Positions 1-6,687 of a DNA stretch of 9,725 nt are shown here, one piece after another. This stretch comes from Streptomyces aureus (GTDB lineage: Bacteria; Actinomycetota; Actinomycetes; Streptomycetales; Streptomycetaceae), in contig NZ_JNZD01000057.1 in assembly GCF_000725495.1 (NCBI RefSeq), positions 1 to 9,725 of the forward strand. The letters run 5' to 3'. Made by a program: the position numbers and the translations under genes. Under the pieces are notes generated by a model. The model worked only from the letters and a program-made list of their open reading frames with translations, had not been told where the DNA came from and searched no databases. The first letter of the stretch is position 1; each line of letters begins with the position of its first letter.

Positions 1-267
1 CGGGGCGGGTCTCGGTGCCGCCTTGGAGGGCGGGGCGGGGGCCGGTCCGTGAGCCACCACCGGTGGGTTTGGCGCGGGGGACCGCTCGGGGGGCTTCGGC
101 GGTGGGGAAGGGGACGGTGTGGGGGCCGGGTCGGGCGTGGGAGACGGACTCGGGGGCGTCTTCGGTGCCGGCTTCGGGGCGGGTCTCGGTGCCGCCTTGG
201 AGGGCGGGGCGGGGGCCGGTCCGTGAGCCACCACCGGTGGTTTCGGCGCGGGGGACCGCTCGGGCGG
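1..267. repeat. In-frame direct repeat of about 93 nt, period 174 nt, in the sigma-factor tail
   Basis: Positions 1-66 and 175-240 are identical. The similarity continues to 93 and 267 with three mismatches in the last 27 bases. The 174-nt offset is exactly 58 codons, so the repeat encodes the same tail segment twice (PPERSPAP followed by PPVVAHGPAPAPPSKAAPRP), at about residues 505-535 and 563-593. The second copy touches the left window edge, so further copies may lie outside. Perfect identity at DNA level, including third positions, indicates a recent duplication or ongoing gene conversion. Confidence 0.9.
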
Positions 268-1779
268 CTCCGGCGAAGGGACCGGCGCCTCGACGGCCGG
301 CGAGGCGGCCCTTCCCGCCTCGGGCTTCGGGGCGGGACCGTCGTTGCCCACCAGGGACAGCGCTACCGCCGCCGCGGCCACCGCGACGACACCGGCCGCG
401 ATACCGGCCTTCACCGGCGCGCCGATCGCCTCGGAGGCCGCCGCGCCGCCCCCGGCGCCCGCTCCCGACGAGCCGCCGCCCGCCACGACCGCCGCTCCCG
501 CGGCCCCGGCCGCACCCGCTCCGGCACCCCCGGCGACGAGCGCCAGAGCCTTCGCGTAACCGGCGGCGCCGAACCAGCCGATGACCGCGACCGGTACGAC
601 CGCCGGGATCCCGCCGGCCACCTCCTTGATTTGGCCGGCCGCCAGCCGGCACCGGGCGCACTCCTCCAGGTGCTTGCGCAGGCCCCGTTCGGCACGGGTG
701 CGCAGACCGCCGCGGGCGTAGGCGCCGAGCCGGTCGGCGTAGCGCGCGCACTCCTTGTCCATGGTGAGCGTGTCGCTCACGTGCGCCTGGAGATAGGCCT
801 GCCGCAGTCCCTCCCGCGCGCGGCTGGCGAGGACCCGGGTGCCGTTCGCGTCGAGACCGAAGAGCGTGGCGACCTCGCTCGGGGACTCGTCCTCGACCTC
901 GGTGTGCCACAGCACGGCCTGCCAGCGCTCCGGCAGCGAGCGGAAGGCCCGCATGGCCATGGACTGTTCGGCCTCGTGCATCGCGCGTACCTCCGCGCCG
1001 AGGTCGAGGCCCTCGTCGTCGGAGACCTCGGAACCGCGCGCGGCCTGCGCGGCGAACACCGCGAAGTCGTCCACCAGGTGTTCCCGCCGGGCCGACTTCG
1101 TCCAGTGCGCGGCGACCCGGCGGACCGTGGTGAGCAGATACGCGCGCACGGCGTGCTCGGGGCCGCTGCCGCCGCGAACGGCCTGCAGCATGCGGGCGAA
1201 CACCTCGGCGGTGAGGTCGTCGGCGGTGTGCGGGTCGCGGCAGCAGGTGCGGGCGTAGCGGCGGACGGCTTCGGCGTGCCGGCGGTACAGCTCCTCGTAG
1301 GCCGTGTCGTCGCCCGCGCGCATCCGCTCGATCAGACCGGCGTCGGGCGGCGGCGTGGTCCCCGACGGCACCGCCTCCCGCGGAGGCGGCAGGACGCTTC
1401 CCTCGCGCGGGTCCCAGCGGTCGCGCTGCGAGGGCACGGAGGGGTCGGACGTGCCGGGGGTGGGTGCCGCTGTGGGTGCGGGTGCGGGTACAGGGAGGGG
1501 GGCCGTGTCCGCCAAGTCGCGTTCCGTGTCGCGGGGGTTCGCGTCGCGGGGGTCGGTGGGGGCGCCCGGCGGGCGTTCGCCGCCCGGCTTCCGGCTGTGG
1601 AGAGCCCCGTCGTCCGGGCCCCGGCCGTGCAGAGTCCCGGCGTCCGGTCCCCGGTCGTGGAGCGGCTCGCCGTGCGGGCCGCCCTGCTCCGGCAGCCGCG
1701 GTGCGGATGGGCCGCCGGTCCCGGTGCCGCCGTCGGCGCCGCCGTCACCGAGTGACTCGTCCCGCCCGTCCACGCTCAC
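1..1779 (-). CDS. ECF-type RNA polymerase sigma factor fused to zinc-finger, membrane and Pro/Ala-rich tail (C-terminus outside window)
   Basis: This gene is read on the minus strand from GTG 1779; 593 residues are visible and no stop occurs before the left edge. Residues 1-145 are a Gly/Pro-rich, apparently disordered leader. Sigma region 2 starts near residue 147 and contains DDLTAEVFARM and YLLTTVRRVAAHW. Sigma region 4 covers about 279-330, with LPERW and a helix-turn-helix (SEVATLFGL). A zinc-finger-like segment follows at 340-380 with H370-x3-C374-x2-C377, as in anti-sigma factors. Hydrophobic stretches at 394-420 and 457-478 look membrane-spanning, followed by a Pro/Ala/Lys tail. I infer a membrane-tethered sigma factor held by its own anti-sigma-like domain and released by an envelope signal; ECF groups with such C-terminal extensions are known in actinobacteria. 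The start is uncertain because the frame is open to 1902, with other GTGs at 1773, 1803, 1833, 1851 and 1872. I prefer 1779 because a G-rich stretch precedes it and the MSVDG opening looks natural. Confidence 0.88.
   Translation of the reverse strand, partial: MSVDGRDESLGDGGADGGTGTGGPSAPRLPEQGGPHGEPLHDRGPDAGTLHGRGPDDGALHSRKPGGERPPGAPTDPRDANPRDTERDLADTAPLPVPAPAPTAAPTPGTSDPSVPSQRDRWDPREGSVLPPPREAVPSGTTPPPDAGLIERMRAGDDTAYEELYRRHAEAVRRYARTCCRDPHTADDLTAEVFARMLQAVRGGSGPEHAVRAYLLTTVRRVAAHWTKSARREHLVDDFAVFAAQAARGSEVSDDEGLDLGAEVRAMHEAEQSMAMRAFRSLPERWQAVLWHTEVEDESPSEVATLFGLDANGTRVLASRAREGLRQAYLQAHVSDTLTMDKECARYADRLGAYARGGLRTRAERGLRKHLEECARCRLAAGQIKEVAGGIPAVVPVAVIGWFGAAGYAKALALVAGGAGAGAAGAAGAAVVAGGGSSGAGAGGGAAASEAIGAPVKAGIAAGVVAVAAAAVALSLVGNDGPAPKPEAGRAASPAVEAPVPSPEPPERSPAPKPPVVAHGPAPAPPSKAAPRPAPKPAPKTPPSPSPTPDPAPTPSPSPPPKPPERSPAPNPPVVAHGPAPAPPSKAAPRPAP
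1597..1662. repeat. 30-bp tandem repeat in the sigma-factor N-terminal leader
   Basis: Two 30-bp units (1597-1626 and 1627-1656) differ at five positions, and a third unit is degenerate from 1657. On the minus strand they encode a 10-residue motif, LH-x-RGPD, at residues 40, 50 and 60; the last copy is diverged (LHSRKPGG). The motif lies in the low-complexity leader ahead of sigma region 2. It is probably a flexible linker, and I assign it no function. Confidence 0.6.
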
Positions 1780-2021
1780 GCCGAAACGCCCCCGCCTGCC
1801 CACCCGGACCCGAATACCGGGACAGACTGCCACAGGCTCCCCCGGCGGCACCCCTTCGTACGGACCAACCACTCGTCCGGGGGGATTACGCGCGCGACAG
1901 CGTTAACGGTCAGCTGTTCGGGGAATGGTTCAGGGCCGCCCGAAGCGCACGGACAGCCGTGTCCCGTACGGAAGTTGCCGTCGCGCACCCCCGGTTCCGG
2001 CCGAGTGCCCGGGCGAAAGAG

Positions 2022-2068
2022 CGATGTTCCTGGGTGCGAGTGGATTCCACCCGCGCCCAGGAGCATCG
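2022..2068. repeat. 47-nt near-perfect inverted repeat (22-bp arms, 3-nt loop)
   Basis: Arms 2022-2043 and 2047-2068 flank the loop ATT. Nineteen of 22 positions are Watson-Crick pairs. In a plus-strand transcript two of the exceptions (2027/2063 and 2035/2055) become U-G wobbles, leaving one A-C mismatch (2039/2051). No T tract follows on either side. It lies about 200 nt beyond the TetR stop codon and 240 nt upstream of the sigma start. It could be a distal terminator, a structured RNA, a protein-binding site or a small palindromic repeat element; the sequence alone does not decide. Confidence 0.75.
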
Positions 2069-2179
2069 GAGTACTCGGGCCGCATCGGACCGGCCGGGAG
2101 CGTCGACGCGCTCGGGAGCGCCCGGAGGCGCGCCCGCGTACGCGTGGCTCACGCGCACCCGGGGCGTCTTCGTGGCCCC

Positions 2180-2203
2180 GGGCCGTGCCCTGGGCCGTGC
2201 CCT
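2180..2203. repeat. 12-bp tandem repeat, two copies
   Basis: GGGCCGTGCCCT occurs twice without a gap (2180-2191 and 2192-2203). Each copy contains the GGGC...GCCC inverted pair, so it may contribute to transcript structure downstream of the TetR gene. No other role is visible. Confidence 0.7.
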
Positions 2204-2222
2204 GGCCGGAACACGCCCGCAC

Positions 2223-2252
2223 CGCACCGGACTTCGTCGTCCGGGCCGTGCG
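2223..2252 (-). terminator. Probable terminator hairpin after the TetR gene
   Basis: Inner stem 2228-2232 pairs with 2239-2243 around a six-base loop. Outer stem 2223-2227 pairs with 2248-2252. A four-base bulge (2244-2247) separates the two on one side. The hairpin begins about 15 nt beyond the TetR stop codon. There is no T run, which is common for terminators in Streptomyces. Confidence 0.5.
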
Positions 2253-2267
2253 GGCGTCGGGCCGGGC

Positions 2268-3050
2268 TCACGCGGGACGCGAGCGCAGACCCTCCAGCAG
2301 GATGTCCAGGAGCCGGGCCGAGGCCGCCGCCTGCTGGGCCGCGTCCGGCAGCGAGGGTGCCGCCGTCGCGATGACCAGCAGGACGTCCGCCACGGTCACG
2401 TCGGCGCGCAACTCGCCCGCCGCACGCGCCCGGTCGACCAGCCGTCCGACCACCTCGAGCAGCGCCGCCGCTCCGGCGTCGTCCACCTCGGCGATCACCG
2501 GCTCGTCCTCGGTCGCGGGCCGCTGCTCGACGAGCCGCAGCTCGGGCGTGGTCTGGGACCGCTGCTGCGGCACCCGGGCCCCGTCCGGCTCCGCCTCGTC
2601 CTCGGCCACGCCGACCCGCAGCACCTGCGGCGGCAGCAGCCGGCCGGCGCCCGAGGCCACCGACGTCCGCAGGAAGCGCGAGAGCGCCGACCACGGTTCG
2701 TCCTCCTGGCCGAGCGCGGCACGGGCCTGGTCGGTCAGCCGGGAAGTCTCCTCCTCGGCTATCCGGCGCACCAGGACGTCCTTGCTCGGGAAGCGGCGGT
2801 ACACGGTGCCGACACCGACCCTCGCGCGCCGGGCGACGTCCTCCATCGGCGCGCCGTATCCCAGCTCGCCGAAGACCTCGCGCGCCGCGCGCAGTACGTG
2901 TTCCAGATTGCGCTGTGCGTCCACACGCAGCGGCGTCGTGCGCGGTCCGTCCGCCGGACCGCGGCCGTTGCCGCTCGTGGCCGTGCCGGTCATCGCACCC
3001 CCGGGTGCGATGGCTGACGCGGATGCCCAATGAGAGTCCTGAATGTGCAT
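2268..3050 (-). CDS. atrA: TetR-family transcriptional regulator, probable AtrA orthologue
   Basis: The product is a 260-residue DNA-binding regulator. The TetR N-terminal domain runs from about residue 46 to 100. It contains the helix-turn-helix (MEDVARRARVGVGTVYRRF, residues 69-87), followed by the family's conserved FPSKDVL. The C-terminal half is helical and variable, as expected for a ligand-binding and dimerisation domain. The identification rests mainly on context: in S. coelicolor, AtrA (SCO4118, activator of actII-ORF4 and actinorhodin) is divergent from an NADH-dehydrogenase-like gene, as here. ATG 3050 is preceded by GGGGGAA at suitable spacing. ATG 2993 (M20) is an alternative with its own GGGGGTG, but it lies inside a perfect palindrome. 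The first 40 residues are not conserved TetR sequence, so either start gives a complete domain. The TetR call is firm; the AtrA name is likely. Confidence 0.85.
   Translation of the reverse strand: MHIQDSHWASASAIAPGGAMTGTATSGNGRGPADGPRTTPLRVDAQRNLEHVLRAAREVFGELGYGAPMEDVARRARVGVGTVYRRFPSKDVLVRRIAEEETSRLTDQARAALGQEDEPWSALSRFLRTSVASGAGRLLPPQVLRVGVAEDEAEPDGARVPQQRSQTTPELRLVEQRPATEDEPVIAEVDDAGAAALLEVVGRLVDRARAAGELRADVTVADVLLVIATAAPSLPDAAQQAAASARLLDILLEGLRSRPA
2991..3012. promoter_or_regulatory. Perfect 22-bp palindrome overlapping the alternative start of atrA
   Basis: Arms 2991-3000 (CATCGCACCC) and 3003-3012 (GGGTGCGATG) are exact reverse complements with a two-base centre. Relative to ATG 3050 it covers codons 13-20. 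Relative to ATG 2993 it contains both the start codon and the GGGGGTG that would be its ribosome-binding site. In mRNA it would fold into a hairpin hiding that second start; in DNA it could be an operator. Neither role is shown by the sequence. Confidence 0.75.
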
Positions 3051-3422
3051 AAGCGTTCCCCCGGTAATGACGTCTCCCCCCGGAGACTCTCCCCGCCATC
3101 GACAGACCGGAGCGTGTGGAACAAGCTGATGTGCGAGCCCCTCTGCGGACTCGCCGAGCGCATCCCCCTACACCCCGTCGACACACGAACATAGTTGAGA
3201 GGGGGTCAATTCAGAAGGGGCAGGTTCCGCACGGAGCGCCCCCCGATCGGAGTACGGACCCCGTACGTCCCGATTGCGCCCTGTCCGGGTACCCCCTCCA
3301 TCCCATTGACCTGCGGGTTTTCCCTAGAGCCCGGCAAATCGGCCAACTCTGCACGTTGTCGGCGACCGGTCACACAAATTGCCGGGGCTGTGGACAAACT
3401 CCGGAGCGGGGTGCGTCATGGG
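3051..3422. promoter_or_regulatory. Divergent atrA/ndh intergenic region with small inverted repeats
   Basis: This 372-nt gap must contain the promoters of both genes. A perfect inverted repeat GTACGG-ACC-CCGTAC lies at 3252-3266 and extends by GGA/TCC on the flanks with one bulged base; its size fits a TetR-type operator. A second, GTCTCC-N4-GGAGAC, lies at 3072-3087 and would fold in the atrA leader. TTGACC at 3306-3311 is a possible -35 for the rightward gene, but no convincing -10 lies 16-18 nt downstream, so I do not assign promoters. Confidence 0.5.
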
Positions 3423-4787
3423 ATGGTGAAGGAACGTGCGCGCATTCTCATCGTCGGCGGCGGCTACGTCGGGATGTACACCGCCCTGCGTCTCCAGCGG
3501 CAGTTGAAGCCCGAACTGAAGCGGGGCGAAGTCGAGATCACGGTGGTGTCGCCCGACCCGTACATGACCTATCAGCCGTTCCTCCCCGAAGCCGCCGCGG
3601 GCTCGATCTCGCCGCGCCACGTGGTCGTCCCGCTGCGCCGGGTCCTCGACCGGTGCCGGATCGTCATCGGCGAGGTCCGCTCGATCGACCACGCCAAGCG
3701 CACCGCCACGCTCACCACGCTCGCCACCGAGGAGGAGGGCGCGGGCGCCGAGCAGATCGCGTACGACGACCTCGTGCTCGCCCCCGGCTCGGTCTCGCGC
3801 ACCCTGCCGATCCCCGGGCTGGCCGACTTCGCCATCGGCTTCAAGACGGTCGAAGAGGCCATCGGCCTCCGCAACCACGTCATCGAGCAGATGGACATCG
3901 CCTCCTCCACCCGCGATCCCGCGATCCGCGACGCGGCCCTGACCTTCGTCTTCGTGGGCGGCGGCTACGCGGGCGTCGAGGCCCTCGGCGAGCTGGAGGA
4001 CATGGCCCGCTACACCGCGCGGTACTACCACAACCTCAAGCCCGAGGACATGAAGTGGATCCTCGTCGAGGCCTCCGACCGGATCCTGCCCGAGGTCGGC
4101 GAGGAGATGGGCCGGTACACGGTCAGCCAGCTGCGCCGGCGCAACATCGAGGTACGCCTGGAGACCCGTCTCAACAGCTGCGCCGACCGGGTCGCCGTCC
4201 TCAGTGACGGCGCCCGCTTCCCGACGCGCACCGTCGTGTGGACGGCCGGAGTGAAACCGCACCCCCTCCTCGCCGCCACCGACCTCCCCCTCAACGAGCG
4301 CGGCCGGCTCAAGTGCACCCCTGAGCTCACGGTCGACGGCGTCCCGCACGCGTGGGCCGCCGGAGACGCCGCCGCCGTCCCCGACGTGACCGCCGAACCC
4401 GGCAAGGAGACCGCCCCGAACGCCCAGCACGCCGTCCGCCAGGCGAAGATCCTCGGCGACAACATCGCGCACTCGCTGCGCGGTGAACCCCTGGAGACGT
4501 ACTCCCACAAATACGTCGGTTCCGTCGCCTCCCTGGGACTGCACAAGGGAGTCGCACACGTCTACGGACGCAAGCTGAGGGGCTATCCTGCCTGGTTCAT
4601 GCACCGCGTCTACCACCTCAGCAGGGTGCCGACCTTCAACCGCAAGGCCCGTGTGCTCGCGGAATGGACCCTGGCGGGTCTCTTCAAGCGGGAGATCGTG
4701 TCCCTCGGTTCACTCGAACACCCCCGTGCGGAGTTCGAACTGGCGGCCGGGGGAAAGCCTCCGAACGACCCGAAGGGGTCGTCCTGA
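3423..4787 (+). CDS. ndh: Type II NADH dehydrogenase (NDH-2)-like FAD-dependent NADH:quinone oxidoreductase
   Basis: A 454-residue single-subunit flavoprotein that should transfer electrons from NADH to menaquinone at the inner face of the membrane without pumping protons. An N-terminal FAD-binding Rossmann motif (ILIVGGGYVG, 8-17) is followed by YQPFLPEAAAG. A second dinucleotide motif (FVFVGGGYAGVE, about 175-186) binds NADH. AAGDAAAVPD (G314, D315) is the second FAD contact. AQHAVRQ (334-340) matches the quinone-site AQxAxQ motif of NDH-2. The C-terminal part (HRVYHLSRVPTFNRKARVLAEWTLAGLFKRE) looks like the amphipathic membrane-anchoring region. The length suits the family. ATG 3423 gives the natural MVKERARILIVGGG opening; GTG 3411, just after GGAGCGGG, is an alternative, and the frame is open to 3195. 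The gene is divergent from atrA, so AtrA control is plausible but not shown. It could act on another quinone or acceptor. Confidence 0.88.
   Translation: MVKERARILIVGGGYVGMYTALRLQRQLKPELKRGEVEITVVSPDPYMTYQPFLPEAAAGSISPRHVVVPLRRVLDRCRIVIGEVRSIDHAKRTATLTTLATEEEGAGAEQIAYDDLVLAPGSVSRTLPIPGLADFAIGFKTVEEAIGLRNHVIEQMDIASSTRDPAIRDAALTFVFVGGGYAGVEALGELEDMARYTARYYHNLKPEDMKWILVEASDRILPEVGEEMGRYTVSQLRRRNIEVRLETRLNSCADRVAVLSDGARFPTRTVVWTAGVKPHPLLAATDLPLNERGRLKCTPELTVDGVPHAWAAGDAAAVPDVTAEPGKETAPNAQHAVRQAKILGDNIAHSLRGEPLETYSHKYVGSVASLGLHKGVAHVYGRKLRGYPAWFMHRVYHLSRVPTFNRKARVLAEWTLAGLFKREIVSLGSLEHPRAEFELAAGGKPPNDPKGSS
4765..4782 (+). terminator. Hairpin at the 3' end of ndh
   Basis: ACGACCC (4765-4771) pairs with GGGTCGT (4776-4782) around the tetraloop GAAG, ending two bases before the TGA at 4785-4787. 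It could slow or stop transcription between ndh and the phosphatase gene. A 7-bp stem with no T tract is weak, so readthrough into the next gene is possible. Confidence 0.35.
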
Positions 4788-4917
4788 CCGGACCGAGGAA
4801 CTCCTGCGGCAGGGACGGCGTCTGACGGATGTAGGCCAGGTCGGCCAGACTGCCAGACAGGTCCACGACTTTGGGTGGGTCACCCGCTCGCCCTTCTAAC
4901 ACGAGGCTTTCCCCACT

Positions 4918-6585
4918 GTGAACTTCACGCGCTGGAGCGCCCGGCTCCCCGGAACGCAGCGCCGCGCCGCAGCGCGGACCGAGCACGCGGCCGCGCACAC
5001 GGCCGCCCCGGACCGGCGCGGGGAAGGCTCCGTCCCGGCCGCCCGCGCCGAGCGGCCGACCGACGACACCGGGCCCGGGCTCGCCGTCGACGAACTCCCG
5101 GTGCGCGCGGTCCTCGACCGCGTCCCCGCCCTCGTCGCCCTCGTCCACGGCCCCGAGCACCGCGTCTCGTACGTCAACGACGCGTACACCGCGGCCTTCG
5201 GCGCCCGTCCCACCGGCTCCCCGGCCCGCGAGACGCTGCCCGAGCTCGACGAACTCGGCCTGCTGCCGCTCCTCGACCAGGTCCTGCGCAGCGCCAAGCC
5301 CCGCACGGTCAAGTCCCGCAAGGTGTCGACCGGCCGCTCGTACACGTTCACCTGCACCCCCGTCGACACCTCCGCCGAACGCGACGGCCGCGGTGTGCTC
5401 GTCTTCGCCACCGACGTCACCGATCACGCCGAGGCCGCCGAGCGGCTGCGCGCCAGCGAACGCCGCCAGCGCGAGACCGCCGTCACCCTCCAGCGTTCCC
5501 TGCTCCCGCAGGAGCTGGAGGAGCCCGACGACCTGCGCATCGCGGCCACCTATCTGCCCGGCGGCACGGAGGCAGCGGTCGGCGGGGACTGGTACGACGT
5601 CATCACCCTCGGCGGCGGCCGCACCGCGCTCGTCATCGGCGACGTCATGGGCCGCGGGGTCCGCGCCGCCGCAGTCATGGGCCAGCTGCGTACCGCCGTG
5701 CGCGCGTACGCCCGGCTCGACCTGCCACCGCACGAGGTGCTGCAACTGCTGGACGGCCTCGCCACCGAGATCGACGCCAACCAGATCGCCACCTGCGTGT
5801 ACGCCGTCCACGACCCGAACGAGGGCCGGCTGGTGTACGCCTCGGCCGGCCACCTGCCCATCCTCGTCCGCGACGAGAACGGCACCGTCCACCGCGCCGA
5901 CGAGCCGACCGGGCCCCCGCTGGGCACCGGCGGCTGGCTGCACGCCTCCGGCTCCGTGCCCCTGGGCCCCGGCTCCACCGCCGTCATGTACACGGACGGA
6001 CTCGTCGAACGCCGGGACGAGGACCTCGACGAGGGCATCGCCTCCCTGCAACGCGCCCTCGCCGGAGCCACCGGCAGCCCTCAGGTGGTCTGCGACCGCC
6101 TGGTCCGCGCGGCCGGCGTGACCGCCGAGCACGACGACGACGTCGCCGTCCTCGTCCTCCAGCACCCCACCCGCACCGGCTCCGACGGCGAACTCTTCCG
6201 CAACGCCGCCCTGGAACTGCTCGGCGGCATGGAAGCGGCCCCCCGCGCGCGTGCCTTCGCCTCCGGGGTGCTGGCCAGCTGGCGCTTCCCCGGCGACCTG
6301 CACGACCTCGGCGTCCTCGCCGCCAGCGAACTCGTCGCCAACTCCCTCCAGCACGGCACCCCGCCGATGCGGCTGCGGCTGCGCCGTACGGACCGCCGGC
6401 TGATCATCGAGGTCACCGACGGCGACGACCACCTCCCGCGCCGCCGCCGCGCGGAACCCGGCGACGAGGCGGGCCGCGGCATCGCGATCGTGGCCACCAT
6501 CGCCTCGGGCTGGGGCTCCCGCCGCACCCCGGGCGGCGGAAAAGCCGTGTGGTGCGAGTTCGCGCTCCCGCGCGCCGGTCACTGA
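4918..6585 (+). CDS. PAS / SpoIIE-type PP2C phosphatase / HATPase-domain regulator
   Basis: A 555-residue cytoplasmic signalling protein with three domains. A PAS-like sensor covers about 62-170 (LVALVHGPEHRVSYVNDAYTA). A short coiled segment (HAEAAERLRASERRQRE) leads into a SpoIIE/RsbU PP2C domain at about 185-412, opening with LQRSLLPQ. Its metal-binding acidic residues are present in GGDWYD (D224, D227), GDVMGRG (D242), YTDGLVE (D360) and DDDVAVL (406-410). A C-terminal RsbW-like HATPase domain follows: N box SELVANSLQHG (E471, N475, H479), DGD at 501-503 and GRG at 519-521. Such proteins control anti-sigma-factor antagonists by dephosphorylation, and the RsbW-like part may phosphorylate them. 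No STAS-domain partner lies in the window. GTG 4918 is preceded by GAGG, and the 130-nt gap after ndh allows its own promoter. Confidence 0.9.
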   Translation: MNFTRWSARLPGTQRRAAARTEHAAAHTAAPDRRGEGSVPAARAERPTDDTGPGLAVDELPVRAVLDRVPALVALVHGPEHRVSYVNDAYTAAFGARPTGSPARETLPELDELGLLPLLDQVLRSAKPRTVKSRKVSTGRSYTFTCTPVDTSAERDGRGVLVFATDVTDHAEAAERLRASERRQRETAVTLQRSLLPQELEEPDDLRIAATYLPGGTEAAVGGDWYDVITLGGGRTALVIGDVMGRGVRAAAVMGQLRTAVRAYARLDLPPHEVLQLLDGLATEIDANQIATCVYAVHDPNEGRLVYASAGHLPILVRDENGTVHRADEPTGPPLGTGGWLHASGSVPLGPGSTAVMYTDGLVERRDEDLDEGIASLQRALAGATGSPQVVCDRLVRAAGVTAEHDDDVAVLVLQHPTRTGSDGELFRNAALELLGGMEAAPRARAFASGVLASWRFPGDLHDLGVLAASELVANSLQHGTPPMRLRLRRTDRRLIIEVTDGDDHLPRRRRAEPGDEAGRGIAIVATIASGWGSRRTPGGGKAVWCEFALPRAGH

Positions 6586-6627
6586 TCCCGCGCACCGGAC
6601 GGTTTTCCCCCTCCCCGGGAGCCCGCC

Positions 6628-6660
6628 CCCGGCCGGTCTTCCGCGCGTCCCCTGGCCGGG
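6628..6660 (+). terminator. Possible terminator after the phosphatase gene
   Basis: CCCGGCCGG (6628-6636) pairs with CTGGCCGGG (6652-6660) over nine positions, with one G-T wobble and a 15-nt loop. It lies about 45 nt after the phosphatase stop and 27 nt before the next gene. There is no T tract. The surrounding CCGGGAG(G)CCCGCCC occurs twice (6615 and 6656), so other pairings are possible. Confidence 0.4.
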
Positions 6661-6687
6661 AGGCCCGCCCGGTGCTAAGAGCTCCCC

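Larger units (their letters stand above)
1780..2267. other. Gene-free interval between the atrA-like gene and the sigma-factor gene
   Basis: About 490 bases without a convincing gene. The reading frames that stay open here are Arg/Pro/Gly-rich, lack a ribosome-binding site and resemble no family I know. The interval holds the 3' region of the TetR gene (a likely terminator at 2223-2252), a 12-bp tandem repeat at 2180-2203, a long inverted repeat at 2022-2068, and presumably the sigma-factor promoter near 1890-1920. Confidence 0.6.

Noticed and set aside
49..1755. 568-codon plus-strand frame opposite the sigma-factor gene
   Set aside because: Arg/Gly-rich shadow. The minus strand encodes sigma regions 2 and 4 and the zinc-finger motif.
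1776..2222. 148-codon minus-strand frame between the sigma gene and atrA
   Set aside because: Arg/Gly/Pro-rich, resembles no family, runs through the hairpin at 2022-2068 and overlaps the sigma start in another frame. No ribosome-binding site is evident.
3195..3422. N-terminal extension of ndh by up to 76 residues
   Set aside because: The extra sequence is Arg/Pro-rich and does not match the FAD domain, which begins directly at MVKERARILIVGGG. Using it would also occupy most of the divergent promoter region.
3324..4616. 430-codon minus-strand frame opposite ndh
   Set aside because: Low-complexity antisense of an obvious flavoprotein gene, with no recognisable motif.
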